Shown: piece after piece, positions 8,275 to 17,370 of the stretch | How positions within the stretch are numbered: position 1 is the first letter of the stretch | Layout: each line of letters starts with the position of its first letter | Assembly: GCA_025800145.1 (NCBI GenBank) | Contig: JAOXSH010000115.1 | Location: 1 to 56,206, forward strand | Length of the DNA stretch: 56,206 nt | Direction: 5' to 3' | Source: Cohaesibacter sp. | Lineage (GTDB): Bacteria > Pseudomonadota > Alphaproteobacteria > Rhizobiales > Cohaesibacteraceae | Notes under the pieces: generated by a model | What the model saw: only the letters and a program-made list of their open reading frames with translations | Told to the model about the DNA's origin: nothing | Databases searched by the model: none | Program-made: the position numbers and the translations under genes

Positions 8275-10285
8275 TACCCTCAGCCTCGCTTATTGGATGG
8301 CCCGAATCCGAATTCATGATCTGTTCGGCAATAAAACGCGCCACGAGCAATCCCTCGAAATGATAGGCAGACCTCTTTCTGATACCGCAATCATCTTTTT
8401 GTAGCGGATGCCCGATGGTCATAAGCGGTGCAACATGCTCATCAAGCTGAGCGTCGGTTAGATTGCCTTTTCCTGGCTGTTTCTTGATTTCTGCCGCCAA
8501 GGTGAACCTCATCAGGTCAGGATCGCCAAAGGCAATTTGAGATTTCTTTTCGTACCTCTTGTCTGGCTCGCCGGGTTCTTCGTTGTAGAAGAGTGGTGCA
8601 TAGCGTTCTCTCACATTATAAAGAAAACTGGAGGAGTAGCGGCTCGAGGGCTTTGCAATTTCCCTTGAGACCTGTTCCAGAACCGAGACCGGGTCGACTT
8701 CATTATACCAACATGAGACCCAGTCATACGTGATGCCTCCGGGTTTGAGTACGGCAATGGCCAGACTATCTCTGCCATTTTCATTCTTGGCAATATTGTC
8801 GAGATAATGGTGCGACTTGCTTAGTGCCGTGCGCAGGGGAACTTTGTATTGCGTAAAGATGATTGCCGCTGACATGGTAAATTCGGCAGGCTTGCCCTTG
8901 CCTTTAAGCGTTGCATGGGCTTTGGCAAATGCACTTTCATATTCAGCCCGCAACTGCTTGGCTGCGGTGATCACATAATCCACCGGAACGAGAGCCAAAA
9001 CATCATCGCCACCAGCATAAATAAGCGTACCCTTGGCAGCATTTTTCTTCGATCCCTTTGGATCGAAGTAGGCCCTGACTGCATTTGTAAAGTTGGCTAA
9101 CCCGAGTTTGACCAGATCTTCCTGTGAGCCCAATCTGGCACCAATGCGGTCTCCATCCATCATCAGGACAGCATAGAATTCACTGGCGCTTTGCAGACCA
9201 ACCTTTTTGTGAATCTCGACCAGGCCTCGGCTGAGCGTATTTCTGGCCTTTTCCTTTTGGGTGTAATCCTGTCCGACCAAACTATCCGAATTCCAACTCT
9301 TTATGCCATCCAGATGCAGTAGATGGCCATCAAGCTTGAATAACCCATTTTTGGGCAGACCGAACAATCTGGTGTGGCTCTCGCCCATGAAATCGCAATT
9401 CAACTGGCCTTGCGCTGATTTGAAATAGTCGCTTTGCTGTTCAGGTTCCAATTTAGCGGCCCGTTCAAGCCAAGGCACCGCTGCGATATAACTCACAGAT
9501 GGCCAATGCTTGATATCGATGCTCTTTCCGCCCGGGTTCCAGCCTAAAACGTCCTCGGCAATCAGCGGAAACAGGCGTTTAACAAGAGCAATGGCACAAA
9601 GTCTTTCGTCAGATCGCAAATTGAGCGCACCAACGCCGTTTTGCGCTGAAAAATATTCCCAGAACTCCTTTTGTGATGCCTTTTCCTTACCCAGCCTGCG
9701 ATAACCTGAAAGCTCCTGAAACTGCCCCATCAGGCGGCATAGGTCTCCCCCTTCATCAGGTTTGAGGGATCTGCGCCAGTTTTTGCGCTGATCCAGCCAT
9801 TTGCCATTATCGGGCTCTTCAAGGCCGCAAACCCAGTTTGTATCCCAGAAATGATCAATCTGGCGATCCCATATTGCTCTGAGGCCAGCCTCACCGTTCT
9901 TTGCCTTCGACGCTACCTTACCCTTGAGAAAGTGATCATAAATCCTGTCGGTCAACAGATGCCATTGTTTGTTTATCTCCTTCCGGCAAATCTCTCCGGC
10001 ATCGCCTACAACATTTGTAATCTCCGCCTTGAAGCGATTGGGCAGTGAACCAATATAAGGTTGACCGCCTTTGCTGGGATCCATGATTGCCGCAAACAGC
10101 TTATCATCGCTTATCTCGGGAAATATGATTGTCCCATCTTTTTGTTTGAGGGCTGCCATAGCCGAGCCTGACAACCAGGACAATAGGAAGGAACCCGCCC
10201 AAAAATCCCGCGTCCGACGGGCGTCTGCAATAAAGCCCTGTACCGGCCCAAGTGTGAAGTGAAGAATCTTCCGGCGCTCAGTCAT
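8264..10285 (-). CDS. cas10: Type III-B Cas10 (Cmr2), HD-less, with GGDD cyclase motif
   Basis: The large subunit, 673 residues. It starts directly with the palm-like segment FTLGPVQGFIADARRTRDFWAG (10-31), so the N-terminal HD nuclease domain of many Cas10 proteins is absent. The first palm shows MMDGDRIG (375-382), and the second carries the catalytic GGDD at 425-428 in IYAGGDDVLALV. By family knowledge, target RNA binding would trigger conversion of ATP to cyclic oligoadenylates at GGDD. Without an HD domain no DNA cleavage is expected, so defence should depend on a cOA-gated effector. It overlaps cmr1 by ATGA and cmr3 by 11 bases. Confidence 0.96.
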   Translation of the reverse strand: MTERRKILHFTLGPVQGFIADARRTRDFWAGSFLLSWLSGSAMAALKQKDGTIIFPEISDDKLFAAIMDPSKGGQPYIGSLPNRFKAEITNVVGDAGEICRKEINKQWHLLTDRIYDHFLKGKVASKAKNGEAGLRAIWDRQIDHFWDTNWVCGLEEPDNGKWLDQRKNWRRSLKPDEGGDLCRLMGQFQELSGYRRLGKEKASQKEFWEYFSAQNGVGALNLRSDERLCAIALVKRLFPLIAEDVLGWNPGGKSIDIKHWPSVSYIAAVPWLERAAKLEPEQQSDYFKSAQGQLNCDFMGESHTRLFGLPKNGLFKLDGHLLHLDGIKSWNSDSLVGQDYTQKEKARNTLSRGLVEIHKKVGLQSASEFYAVLMMDGDRIGARLGSQEDLVKLGLANFTNAVRAYFDPKGSKKNAAKGTLIYAGGDDVLALVPVDYVITAAKQLRAEYESAFAKAHATLKGKGKPAEFTMSAAIIFTQYKVPLRTALSKSHHYLDNIAKNENGRDSLAIAVLKPGGITYDWVSCWYNEVDPVSVLEQVSREIAKPSSRYSSSFLYNVRERYAPLFYNEEPGEPDKRYEKKSQIAFGDPDLMRFTLAAEIKKQPGKGNLTDAQLDEHVAPLMTIGHPLQKDDCGIRKRSAYHFEGLLVARFIAEQIMNSDSGHPISEAEGNEE

Positions 10286-11613
10286 GGCAATACCTGCGTG
10301 AAGGAAATAAGGCGATTAGGGCTAAACTTTCCATCCCTATGACCAACAAAATCCATCAGGACATCTAGGCCCGATGCCTTTTTTGTTCCATACCTCTCAT
10401 AGAGGTCGAAATGTTTTGAGGTGGTTTGATTGCGACTGTTTTTGGCTATGATATCCTTCTGAGCATAGGAGGTTGGAATCAGAGTGACAACAGCAACGAA
10501 AGAACCACCAATCTTGTGAATATGCATCAGCATTGGGCTAGCACGCCTTCCGGGATCATCGCCATTATCGGCGATCGAAACGCCTTGATGTTTTTTGCTA
10601 TCATACATATGAGGCAGACCGAATGCAGTGCGAAACGGGATATCTCCATCATTGGAACCCTTGCGGAACCAGTGGTGATCTTCAATAAACTGTTGCTGGA
10701 CCGCCTGTTCGCCAAATTTGCCATTCCGACCCCAGGCCCGATAGTCGAGCAAGGCCCGGCCGAGCCAGTCCAATGCTTCTAGAGGATTGTTCCAGATTGC
10801 GTCTTGGGAACTGGATTTTCTGTTGCTCAATTTCTTGTCTGCCATCCAGACCCTGCTTTCCTTGGCAAAAGCTGTCAAAGGAAAGCCGCAACCCGAAAGC
10901 CGCATCTGATCTTTTGGGAAAAGAGCTGCCAATTGATCCTGATAGGATTGTTTATTGTTTGCTGGAGACCACTTCACATCCAAGCTGTCGGATTGGAGCT
11001 TTATCAAGCTGACCGACCCCCATCCACGCCGAACACGAGAACCAAGACCACCGAGCAGGCCAAACAGTTTGATTGCCGTGGTAATTTCATCGATATCTGT
11101 TTCCGACATTGATCGGTTAAAAAGAAAGCTTACCGAGAAGGTCCTATTAGCCATAATACAGGATCGCTCAAGCTCACCCGGCTGTTTTTCAGGGTTTCCT
11201 TTTTCAGGGTTTCCTCTCGTGTAAAAGGCGTTGATTAGTCCATAGCCGAGATAACGTGCACCAACACCCACCGTTCTTTCATCGTTGCGTTTCGGAGTTT
11301 TGAATCCAGTTCCATCCTTGCCAAGAATGCATCTCTCATGAATAAGATCATCTTTGCCAATTCCTCTTTCCACCTTCAGCAAAAAGCCACTTTGCCTATC
11401 TGGACCTCCAAATAGTTCAAGCTCTCTTTTCTGCATCTCGCGCAATGCCTGCTCGGGGCTCTTATTTGCGGCAAATTTGCAATAATTGAGAGCACGCCAC
11501 CAAAAGGCGAGTGCACCCTTGATACTGCTTTCTCTGATGCGGTTGGCTTGTTGGTCTGCATCCCCCAAAAACATGGGAGTGACAATTTCAAAAGTGGCGG
11601 TGACTTCAAACAT
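10282..11613 (-). CDS. cmr1: Type III-B Cmr1
   Basis: First gene of the effector operon, 443 residues. Cmr1 is the RAMP subunit near the 3' end of the crRNA. Typical features: FEIVTPMFLGDADQQANRIRESSIKGALAFWWRALN at the N terminus (IKGALAFWWRA is the Cmr1 signature), GLLGGLGSRVRRGWGSV around residues 185-201 as the glycine-rich loop, and LDWLGRALLDYRAWGRNGKFGEQ. The ATG at 11613 follows an AT-rich region likely to hold the operon promoter. The stop overlaps the cas10 start. Confidence 0.94.
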   Translation of the reverse strand: MFEVTATFEIVTPMFLGDADQQANRIRESSIKGALAFWWRALNYCKFAANKSPEQALREMQKRELELFGGPDRQSGFLLKVERGIGKDDLIHERCILGKDGTGFKTPKRNDERTVGVGARYLGYGLINAFYTRGNPEKGNPEKQPGELERSCIMANRTFSVSFLFNRSMSETDIDEITTAIKLFGLLGGLGSRVRRGWGSVSLIKLQSDSLDVKWSPANNKQSYQDQLAALFPKDQMRLSGCGFPLTAFAKESRVWMADKKLSNRKSSSQDAIWNNPLEALDWLGRALLDYRAWGRNGKFGEQAVQQQFIEDHHWFRKGSNDGDIPFRTAFGLPHMYDSKKHQGVSIADNGDDPGRRASPMLMHIHKIGGSFVAVVTLIPTSYAQKDIIAKNSRNQTTSKHFDLYERYGTKKASGLDVLMDFVGHRDGKFSPNRLISFTQVLP

Positions 11614-11723
11614 GACAAATATATACCTTACTGAAACACCATCTATGGTAGTGTAAATCTAGTATATCTTGCAAACGCTAGTACCACTTTATCCCCTGCA
11701 TACCCCAATGAGATTTTTCGTCT

Positions 11724-11737
11724 TGCCGTTGGTATAA
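11724..11737 (+). repeat. Short dispersed motif (TGCCGTTGGTATAA)
   Basis: One of at least four copies of a GCCGTTGGTATAA-type word in intergenic DNA (also 13267-13281, 21994-22008, and inverted with changes at 14959-14973). Here it abuts the point where the transposase remnant ends. Confidence 0.6.
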
Positions 11738-11962
11738 CACCAAGGCGCTCCTTGATGATCAGAGCCCCAAATGCCAAGCGGGCAGATTGGGCTAGAGCTC
11801 CAAAGCCGGCTGGGGGGAAGTTTACCTCATAGACGCTGTCTACAAGATCCCAGAGGTCATATCAGATAAAAGAACCCAGCGATTGTTGCCGCCAAGCCGG
11901 CCGCCAAAAGGCAGGTGAAACTCTTCAAAGGAAAGTTGATGATTGGGGATCTTGCGGTGCAT
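11738..11962 (-). pseudogene. Frameshifted transposase N-terminal remnant (IS1182/IS5-like)
   Basis: Reading leftward from an ATG at 11962 gives HQLSFEEFHLPFGGRL, GGNNRWVLLSD and a stop; one frame over, the homology resumes as DLVDSVYEVNF then SARLAFGALIIKERLG. This order (QLSFE...NRWV...LIPW-like...GALIIKERLGL) is the N-terminal DUF772-type region of IS1182/IS5-related transposases. The C-terminal catalytic domain is absent, and homology stops at the GCCGTTGGTATAA motif. The rest of 11614-12104 holds no gene I can support; the ~110 bp next to cmr1 are AT-rich and probably carry the cmr operon promoter. Confidence 0.75.
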
Positions 11963-12104
11963 GTGGCGACACCAAGTGCAAGGGTTTTGGGCCAATGGGC
12001 CGGAAATTCCATGCATAATATATCAAGATCAGATCAGATTTGATAGAATTTTCATAGTTTTAGATCTTTTCAGGAAACCCTAAACAAGGTCTGATTAAAT
12101 TTAA

Positions 12105-12128
12105 AGAGAGGCGTTTTTGTGCCTCTCT
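12105..12128 (-). terminator. Terminator downstream of the 12151-12573 gene
   Basis: An AGAGAGGC/GCCTCTCT stem with an eight-base loop, followed on the - strand by a T-rich stretch (TTAAATTT). It lies 22 bases past the stop of the leftward gene. Confidence 0.65.
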
Positions 12129-12150
12129 GACATTCTATGAATTTTTCCTC

Positions 12151-12573
12151 TTATAATTTTCGCCGATAGCGTGTGCTGTTGGTTGGCTTGGAGCCATCTG
12201 GCAGAATGATGGTTTGCGTTAGCACCATATGCTGCCCGCCATCAATCAAGGTACGGGTCGCAATCATCAATTCAACGCCTTTTAAATAGGCAGAGCTATT
12301 GAGCTTGGTCGGGGAGGGAGCATCAAGGCTGAGATGATCGGCCAGATCGCCGCCCTTATAAGGGCGTGGTTCTCCATCAGCAATGCCACGAAAGCTGATA
12401 TTGAAAATCTCCCCTTCCACATCAACCCATTTCATATAGAAAACCAGCTCCTCTCCATCCCGTTCAATGCGATAGCTGCCAGAGCGCGGCGCAGAGCCTT
12501 GCTCATAATGGCAATGCTCCACTTCCAAAATCCAGTCTCCGAGAAAACGCTCTCCAGCCTTGGTAATGCTCAT
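12151..12573 (-). CDS. Hypothetical protein
   Basis: A ~140-residue soluble protein with no signal peptide and no family I recognise. It starts MSITKAGERFLGDWILEVEHCHYEQGSAPRSG and has alternating charged/hydrophobic stretches (GSYRIERDGEELVFYMKWVDVEGEIFNISFRG) that suggest a beta barrel, ending TRYRRKL. I chose the second of two adjacent ATGs because GGGGAG lies 5 bases upstream; an upstream extension to 12708 would overlap the preceding gene. It follows the secreted protein gene by ~70 bases on the same strand and is probably co-transcribed. Confidence 0.65.
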   Translation of the reverse strand: MSITKAGERFLGDWILEVEHCHYEQGSAPRSGSYRIERDGEELVFYMKWVDVEGEIFNISFRGIADGEPRPYKGGDLADHLSLDAPSPTKLNSSAYLKGVELMIATRTLIDGGQHMVLTQTIILPDGSKPTNSTRYRRKL

Positions 12574-12646
12574 CATCACTCCCCATAATACTTGTTCTGT
12601 GATCTTTGTCTTTAGACCATGCACTGACAAAGAAAAAAAGAGAAAA

Positions 12647-13255
12647 TCAGCGCATATTACAGGCTTGGGCCGTGCCAAGATCGGAAGGCGTATGGCTGGC
12701 CATGCCATAGCGCATAACCTCCTGCGCGCTCATCCAGTGCATATCGTCTGCTGAGGCGATGTCCAATGTATACCAGTAAAAATCCGCAGGGATGCCAATA
12801 TGCTTGTAATAATCAAGATAGTCTTGATGCTCTGGCGCATCTTTTGGAAAATCCTTGCCCTGATCATCATCCCATCCCCAGCTATGCACGCCGACACAGG
12901 CGCCAGACTCCAAAAGACGTTCGCGCCCTGCCAAAAACAGATCTGTCCCACCAGAGGCTACCAGACCATCGCCGGGAACAAGCGTCGCAAAACCTTCATC
13001 ATGGATATAACGGCTAAAGGATAGATTGGCCTCATCGTCAATGGAGCCTTCAATCTGTTGCAAGACAAGTGTTTTGGCTTTGGGATAGCGGTGGGAAATC
13101 TCTAAAAAGCGCTCCATTGTCCCACTATCAATGGTTCCACGGGCAATAATTTGTGTCTCGGTGCCGGTAAAGGAAACAGGGCTATAGTCAAATGCGTAAC
13201 ACGGACCCAACAGAGTCAAGAGCCACCCTGCGGTAGTAAGATATTTTAACATCAC
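12647..13255 (-). CDS. Secreted ClpP/crotonase-like periplasmic protein (COG3904 type)
   Basis: 202 residues. MMLKYLTTAGWLLTLLGPCYA is a signal peptide. The mature part has a ClpP-class layout: TLVLQQIEGSIDDEANLSFSRYIHDEGF, then GDGLVASGGTDLFLAGRERLLESGACVGVHSWG, resembling COG3904 periplasmic proteins where the SGG and H positions sit at a ClpP-like active site. Ser in VASGGT and His in GVHSW are candidate catalytic residues, but activity is not established for the family. It heads a two-gene leftward unit. Confidence 0.7.
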   Translation of the reverse strand: MMLKYLTTAGWLLTLLGPCYAFDYSPVSFTGTETQIIARGTIDSGTMERFLEISHRYPKAKTLVLQQIEGSIDDEANLSFSRYIHDEGFATLVPGDGLVASGGTDLFLAGRERLLESGACVGVHSWGWDDDQGKDFPKDAPEHQDYLDYYKHIGIPADFYWYTLDIASADDMHWMSAQEVMRYGMASHTPSDLGTAQACNMR

Positions 13256-13266
13256 ACCATCTCTTC

Positions 13267-13281
13267 ATGCCGTTGGTATAA
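13267..13281 (+). repeat. Short dispersed motif (ATGCCGTTGGTATAA)
   Basis: Exact 15-base copy of the motif at 21994-22008, located between hemA and the secreted protein gene. No hairpin arm accompanies this copy. Confidence 0.6.
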
Positions 13282-13366
13282 TCATCACAAGACACGCCAA
13301 AACAAAATGGGCGCATCCGTCATTTCACATGACAAATGCGCCCACAAAATGATGCACAAGGAGAGA

Positions 13367-14644
13367 CTAACCACCCGCGGCTTCGAAAACCTGCTGTTCC
13401 GGCTGTTTATTGATGTCATAGACGCTACCCGGGGCAATGAAAGAAAGGCCCAGTCTCTCCCACACAGCGGTAAGGGAGGCAACCAGATCATCAATCAGAG
13501 CATCTTCATGGAACGGCGTTGGTGTGATGCGCAAACGCTCTGTGCCACGGGGAACCGTTGGATAATTGATCGGTTGAATATAGATGCCATAGTCTTCGAG
13601 CAACATATCGCTGGCTTTTTTGCAAAGATCAGGATCGCCGACAAAAAGCGGCACAATATGCGTCTCAGATGGCATCACGGGCAAACCGGCTTCTGAGAAT
13701 TTTTGCTTGGTGCTGGCCGCTTGACGCTGCTGACCATCCCGCTCAACCTGACTATTCTTCAGATGGCGAACAGAGGTACGAGCCGCCGCTGCAATGGCCG
13801 GTGGCATGGCAGTGGTAAAGATAAAGCCCGGCGCATAAGAGCGCACCGCATCAATGATACAGGATTTGCCGGTGATATATCCACCCAATGTGCCATAGGC
13901 TTTGGCAAGGGTACCTTCAATCACATCAATGCGATCCATCAGGCCTTCACGCTCGCAAATGCCAGCCCCACGCTCGCCATACATGCCAACAGCATGGACC
14001 TCGTCAATATAGGTCATAGCATTATATTTGTCGGCCAGATCGGCAATTTGCTCAATCGGTGCAATATCGCCATCCATGCTGTAAACAGATTCAAAGACAA
14101 TAAGCTTTGCACGGTCATTGCCTGCCGCTTTCAGCAATTCTTCCAGATGCTCCAGATCATTGTGACGCCAGATCTGTTTTTGCATACCGGAATTTTTGAT
14201 GCCTGCAATCATCGAGGCATGATTCAGCGCATCAGACAGAATCAGGCAATTGGGCAGCAATTTGGCAATGGTGGAAATCGCAGCTTCATTGGAGACAAAG
14301 CCGGATGTGAAGGCAAGAGCCGCTTCCTTATTGTGAAGATCGGCTAACTCGGCTTCCAGTTCCACCAAGGGGCGGTTGGTGCCGGAAATATTGCGTGTGC
14401 CACCGGCGCCTGCGCCCATTTTCTGGGCTGTGTCGGTCATCGCCTTGATCACATCGGGATGTTGACCCATACCAAGATAATCATTGGAGCACCAAACCAG
14501 AATTTCGCGCTCCAGACCATTGTCGGCGCGCCAGATCGCACGAGGAAATTTGCCAGCCTGTCGTTCCAGATCGGCAAAAATACGATAGCGCTTTTCGGTT
14601 TTCAAAGACGCAAGAGCATTTTCAAAGAGCTCATGATACTTCAT
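13367..14644 (-). CDS. hemA: 5-aminolevulinate synthase
   Basis: PLP enzyme that condenses glycine with succinyl-CoA to make 5-aminolevulinate, the first step of tetrapyrrole synthesis in alphaproteobacteria (C4 route). Family segments are present: [79 protein letters not shown], and the PLP lysine in [15 protein letters not shown] chose the internal ATG at 14644 because [11 protein letters not shown] aligns with the usual ALAS start; an ATG three codons earlier (14653) is possible. The ~425-residue length is normal for an alphaproteobacterial enzyme. It appears monocistronic. Confidence 0.95.
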   Translation of the reverse strand: MKYHELFENALASLKTEKRYRIFADLERQAGKFPRAIWRADNGLEREILVWCSNDYLGMGQHPDVIKAMTDTAQKMGAGAGGTRNISGTNRPLVELEAELADLHNKEAALAFTSGFVSNEAAISTIAKLLPNCLILSDALNHASMIAGIKNSGMQKQIWRHNDLEHLEELLKAAGNDRAKLIVFESVYSMDGDIAPIEQIADLADKYNAMTYIDEVHAVGMYGERGAGICEREGLMDRIDVIEGTLAKAYGTLGGYITGKSCIIDAVRSYAPGFIFTTAMPPAIAAAARTSVRHLKNSQVERDGQQRQAASTKQKFSEAGLPVMPSETHIVPLFVGDPDLCKKASDMLLEDYGIYIQPINYPTVPRGTERLRITPTPFHEDALIDDLVASLTAVWERLGLSFIAPGSVYDINKQPEQQVFEAAGG

Positions 14645-14929
14645 TTTCGGCATCCGCTATTTCTAAAGGTCCAGTCAGGATACAGGCATATCCTGAATGC
14701 TAAGGCGAAATATGGGAGCTGGGGTCAAGGTCCGGTCCCGCTTTTCTATGGCCACTTTGCCCTGCACTTTGGTCCTTCGCATTGAGCTTTGTCAATTCCG
14801 CCCAGCCTTACAAATTTGTAATGACAGGACAATTTGATGCGAAGTGCAATCACATGAGGCGTCCGACCCATGATATAGAAGATAACAAGCGAAGGAAAGA
14901 GTGCATTGACTGATAACCGCGCTTAGTAT

Positions 14930-14980
14930 CTGATTTAAAAATCTCAGACAGAGACTTTTAATACCAGCGGCATAAATCAG
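14930..14980. repeat. Dispersed palindromic element, divergent copy
   Basis: CTGATTTA (14930-14937) pairs with TAAATCAG (14973-14980), enclosing an inner AATCTC...GAGACTTTT hairpin and an inverted ATGCCGCTGGTATTA copy (14959-14973). It lies in the 570-bp gap between hemA and the response regulator, which otherwise holds no gene I can support. Confidence 0.6.
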
Positions 14981-15215
14981 GCTCTTGAACAAAAAACAGA
15001 TCCGGGTTGCCGGATTTGTAGCGCAAAGGTTAATGAGCTACAACTCACCAAATAGAAAAATCGTAAAGGTTCATAAAGGCTTTTCTGTCTAGAGTGGTTG
15101 CAAAGTCATGGATAAAGCCATGAAGAATGACCAAAAAAAGCAGAAATTGGGTCAAGCGCTTGTGTCCTAACCGGTGCCATACCATGTTCTGTGAGGGTGA
15201 AAAGGAAGAAACGCA

Positions 15216-15740
15216 ATGTCAGTCACAGTCCTGTCAGCTTTGAGGGTGCTGGTGATTGAAGATAGCCCCTATATGCGCACAATCATTCGCACCATTTTGC
15301 AAGGATTGGGAGTGCGAGAGATTTTTGAGGCGGAAGATGGGGGCATCGGATTGGAAAAGCTCGAACAGCTTTCCCCGGATCTGGTGATCATCGATTGGGT
15401 TTTGCCAATTCTGGATGGCCCGGAATTGGTCCGTCTTGTGCGCAATCCCAATCATGCTATGGGCACGGTGCCCATCATCATGATTTCTTCTTTTGCCGAA
15501 AAACACCGCATTGTCGAAGCCAAGCAATTGGGCGTGCATGAATTTTTGCGCAAACCCTTTTCCGCCAAGGATATGTATCTGCGTATTCTGGCCGCTGTCT
15601 CCATGGACCGGCCCTTTGTGCGCACCGACACCTATTATGGCCCCGCACCGCGAGAATCGGTCAATCGCCGCTCAGGCGATGGCGGTATGGCAGATCTGGC
15701 CGCAGCCGGAATGAGCGTCCCGACCGCCTTTGGTGCCTGA
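15216..15740 (+). CDS. CheY-like single-domain response regulator
   Basis: 174 residues. Residues ~9-130 form a receiver domain: LRVLVIEDSPYMR supplies the acidic pair (Glu-Asp), LVIIDWVLPILDG the phospho-acceptor Asp, PIIMISSF the conserved Ser/Thr region, and FLRKPFSAKDM the Lys of the K-P motif. No DNA-binding domain follows; the last ~45 residues are a low-complexity tail (RRSGDGGMADLAAAG). AGGAAG precedes the ATG. The gene stands alone, so the partner kinase is not evident. CheY-like proteins with such tails are common in alphaproteobacteria. Confidence 0.88.
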   Translation: MSVTVLSALRVLVIEDSPYMRTIIRTILQGLGVREIFEAEDGGIGLEKLEQLSPDLVIIDWVLPILDGPELVRLVRNPNHAMGTVPIIMISSFAEKHRIVEAKQLGVHEFLRKPFSAKDMYLRILAAVSMDRPFVRTDTYYGPAPRESVNRRSGDGGMADLAAAGMSVPTAFGA

Positions 15741-15762
15741 TAAGACTCGATATGCGGCCTAA

Positions 15763-15775
15763 ATCGGGCACTTAG
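15763..15775 (+). repeat. Half copy of the dispersed palindrome (TAAATCGGGCACT)
   Basis: The 13 bases match the right arm of the perfect palindrome at 21946-21992. It lies between the converging regulator and queF genes, where the full element might act as a terminator. Confidence 0.5.
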
Positions 15776-16239
15776 CCGCGCCCGCGATAGGTTGGCACAT
15801 CCTGCGGTGCAATCCACACATGCTTTGGTGCATCACCCGTTTGATAGAAAACATCAATCGGAATCCCGCCTCTTGGATACCAATAGCCACCGATACGCAG
15901 CCATTTTGGCTCCAGCAAGTCTTCCAGACGTCGCCCGATAGAGACGGTGCACTCCTCATGGAACGCGCCATGATTGCGAAAAGAGCCCAAAAAGAGCTTA
16001 AGGGACTTACTCTCAACCAGCCATTGGCCGGGAATATAATCAATCACCAAATGCGCAAAATCAGGCTGGCTGGTCAAAGGACACAGCGAGGTAAATTCCG
16101 GCGCGGTGAAGCGCACAGCATAATCAACATCAGCCTGCGGATTGGGCACTTTTTCCAAAACAGCCTCTTGGGGGCTGTTGGGCAAGGGGGTGTTGCCACC
16201 CAATTGGGTCAGATTTTGATAAATATCCTGATTGGACAT
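15772..16239 (-). CDS. queF: NADPH-dependent 7-cyano-7-deazaguanine reductase QueF
   Basis: 155 residues, the short unimodular QueF type. It reduces preQ0 to preQ1, the last step before tRNA insertion in queuosine synthesis. [20 protein letters not shown] holds the nucleophilic Cys and the substrate-binding Asp-Phe-Ala; [23 protein letters not shown] is the QueF signature with the NADPH-side residues. Last gene of the leftward queC-D-E-F series, 35 bases after queE. The operon therefore encodes the path from carboxytetrahydropterin to preQ1. Confidence 0.96.
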   Translation of the reverse strand: MSNQDIYQNLTQLGGNTPLPNSPQEAVLEKVPNPQADVDYAVRFTAPEFTSLCPLTSQPDFAHLVIDYIPGQWLVESKSLKLFLGSFRNHGAFHEECTVSIGRRLEDLLEPKWLRIGGYWYPRGGIPIDVFYQTGDAPKHVWIAPQDVPTYRGRG

Positions 16240-16274
16240 ATGTCTGTTCCTTTAAAATAGAAAAGGGTCGCACC

Positions 16275-16994
16275 TTAAACGCCGCGCTTGTTGCCCCAAA
16301 GCAAAACATGCAATTGCGGCAGGATGCGCGGGGCAAACCAGCCATCGCCAAGGGTCTTGTCAACCAGCCATTCCATGCGATCCATAATGCCTTGCATATC
16401 AATGCTGGCATCGGGCGCATGGGCAGGGGGCGGCGTATGATTGCCCGGTTGCAAATAAAGCTGCAAAGAAGGATAGCGATCCGCAACCTCTTTGGCCCAG
16501 CGATAATCTTCATCATCAAAAATAACGATTTTCAAAGCCGTGCGCGCTTCTTTGGCCGCATCAAGACAGGCATTGAACTGCCGCCAGTCAATCTTTTGCT
16601 GGGCAGATGGTGGTTTGGGGCTAAGAATCAGCTGATCAAGATGCTTGAACCAGTCTTTGGCAAGAGAGCCTTGGGTCTCCAAGGCAAACCGATAGCCTTT
16701 TGCCTTGCCAAGTGCAATGAGCGGGCCAAAATCCTGAATGGCAGGATTGCCACCAGACAGAGAGACGGTCAAAGGCACCCCTTTGGACAAAGCCTCAATG
16801 CGCTCAAAAATATCTTGGGCCTGCATTGGCAACCAGTCGCCGCGATAGTCAGAATCCACCGCATGCAAACTGTCACACCACACACAGCGATAATCACAGC
16901 CACCACTGCGCACAAACACCGTTGGCTCACCGATCAGCGCCCCTTCTCCCTGAATGGTCGGGCCAAAAATCTCCGAAATGCGAATAGCGCTCAT
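16275..16994 (-). CDS. queE: 7-carboxy-7-deazaguanine synthase QueE
   Basis: A 239-residue radical SAM enzyme that rearranges 6-carboxytetrahydropterin to 7-carboxy-7-deazaguanine. [31 protein letters not shown] has the CX3CX2C iron-sulphur motif; LSGGNPAIQ is the SAM-binding GGNP motif of QueE. The start lies one base after the queD stop, indicating coupling. The C-terminal half ([20 protein letters not shown]) is typical of proteobacterial QueE. No anomalies. Confidence 0.95.
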   Translation of the reverse strand: MSAIRISEIFGPTIQGEGALIGEPTVFVRSGGCDYRCVWCDSLHAVDSDYRGDWLPMQAQDIFERIEALSKGVPLTVSLSGGNPAIQDFGPLIALGKAKGYRFALETQGSLAKDWFKHLDQLILSPKPPSAQQKIDWRQFNACLDAAKEARTALKIVIFDDEDYRWAKEVADRYPSLQLYLQPGNHTPPPAHAPDASIDMQGIMDRMEWLVDKTLGDGWFAPRILPQLHVLLWGNKRGV

Positions 16995-16995
16995 A

Positions 16996-17370
16996 TCAGG
17001 CCGCTCCTTGATCGGATGGGCGATATTCCGCCCATGTTTTCGGGGTTTCGCTCACCCGTATGGCGCTGACCTGCGGCCAACGTGCCTTTGCCCAGTCATA
17101 GAGATGCTTGGCCAATATTTCCGATGTCACTCCATCATGACCCAGAACATCATTGAGATGACGATGATCCAGATGATCATCAATATAGGCTTTCAAAGGC
17201 GAGAGGGCGCGATAATCCAGAACAAAGCCATGAGGGTCCAGCTCTGCCGCGCAAAGCTCAATCTCTGCAATATAATTATGTCCATGCAAGCGCGCGCAAG
17301 GATGATCTTCGGGCAAGCCGGACAATTGATGGCTGGCAGAAAAATGAAATTCTTTTGTAATGCGAAACAT
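16996..17370 (-). CDS. queD: 6-carboxy-5,6,7,8-tetrahydropterin synthase QueD
   Basis: ~124 residues, PTPS fold. It converts dihydroneopterin triphosphate to 6-carboxytetrahydropterin. Zinc-binding histidines: His in FSASHQL and the pair in [21 protein letters not shown] and the catalytic DHRHLND segment follow, with [10 protein letters not shown] near the end. The ATG at 17370 overlaps the queC stop (TGA shares the ATG), so the longer reading frame upstream is not used. Part of the preQ1-controlled operon. Confidence 0.95.
   Translation of the reverse strand: MFRITKEFHFSASHQLSGLPEDHPCARLHGHNYIAEIELCAAELDPHGFVLDYRALSPLKAYIDDHLDHRHLNDVLGHDGVTSEILAKHLYDWAKARWPQVSAIRVSETPKTWAEYRPSDQGAA

Noticed and set aside
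15501..15660. Possible DNA-binding domain at the end of the response regulator
   Set aside because: The tail is short and low-complexity, without helix-turn-helix features.
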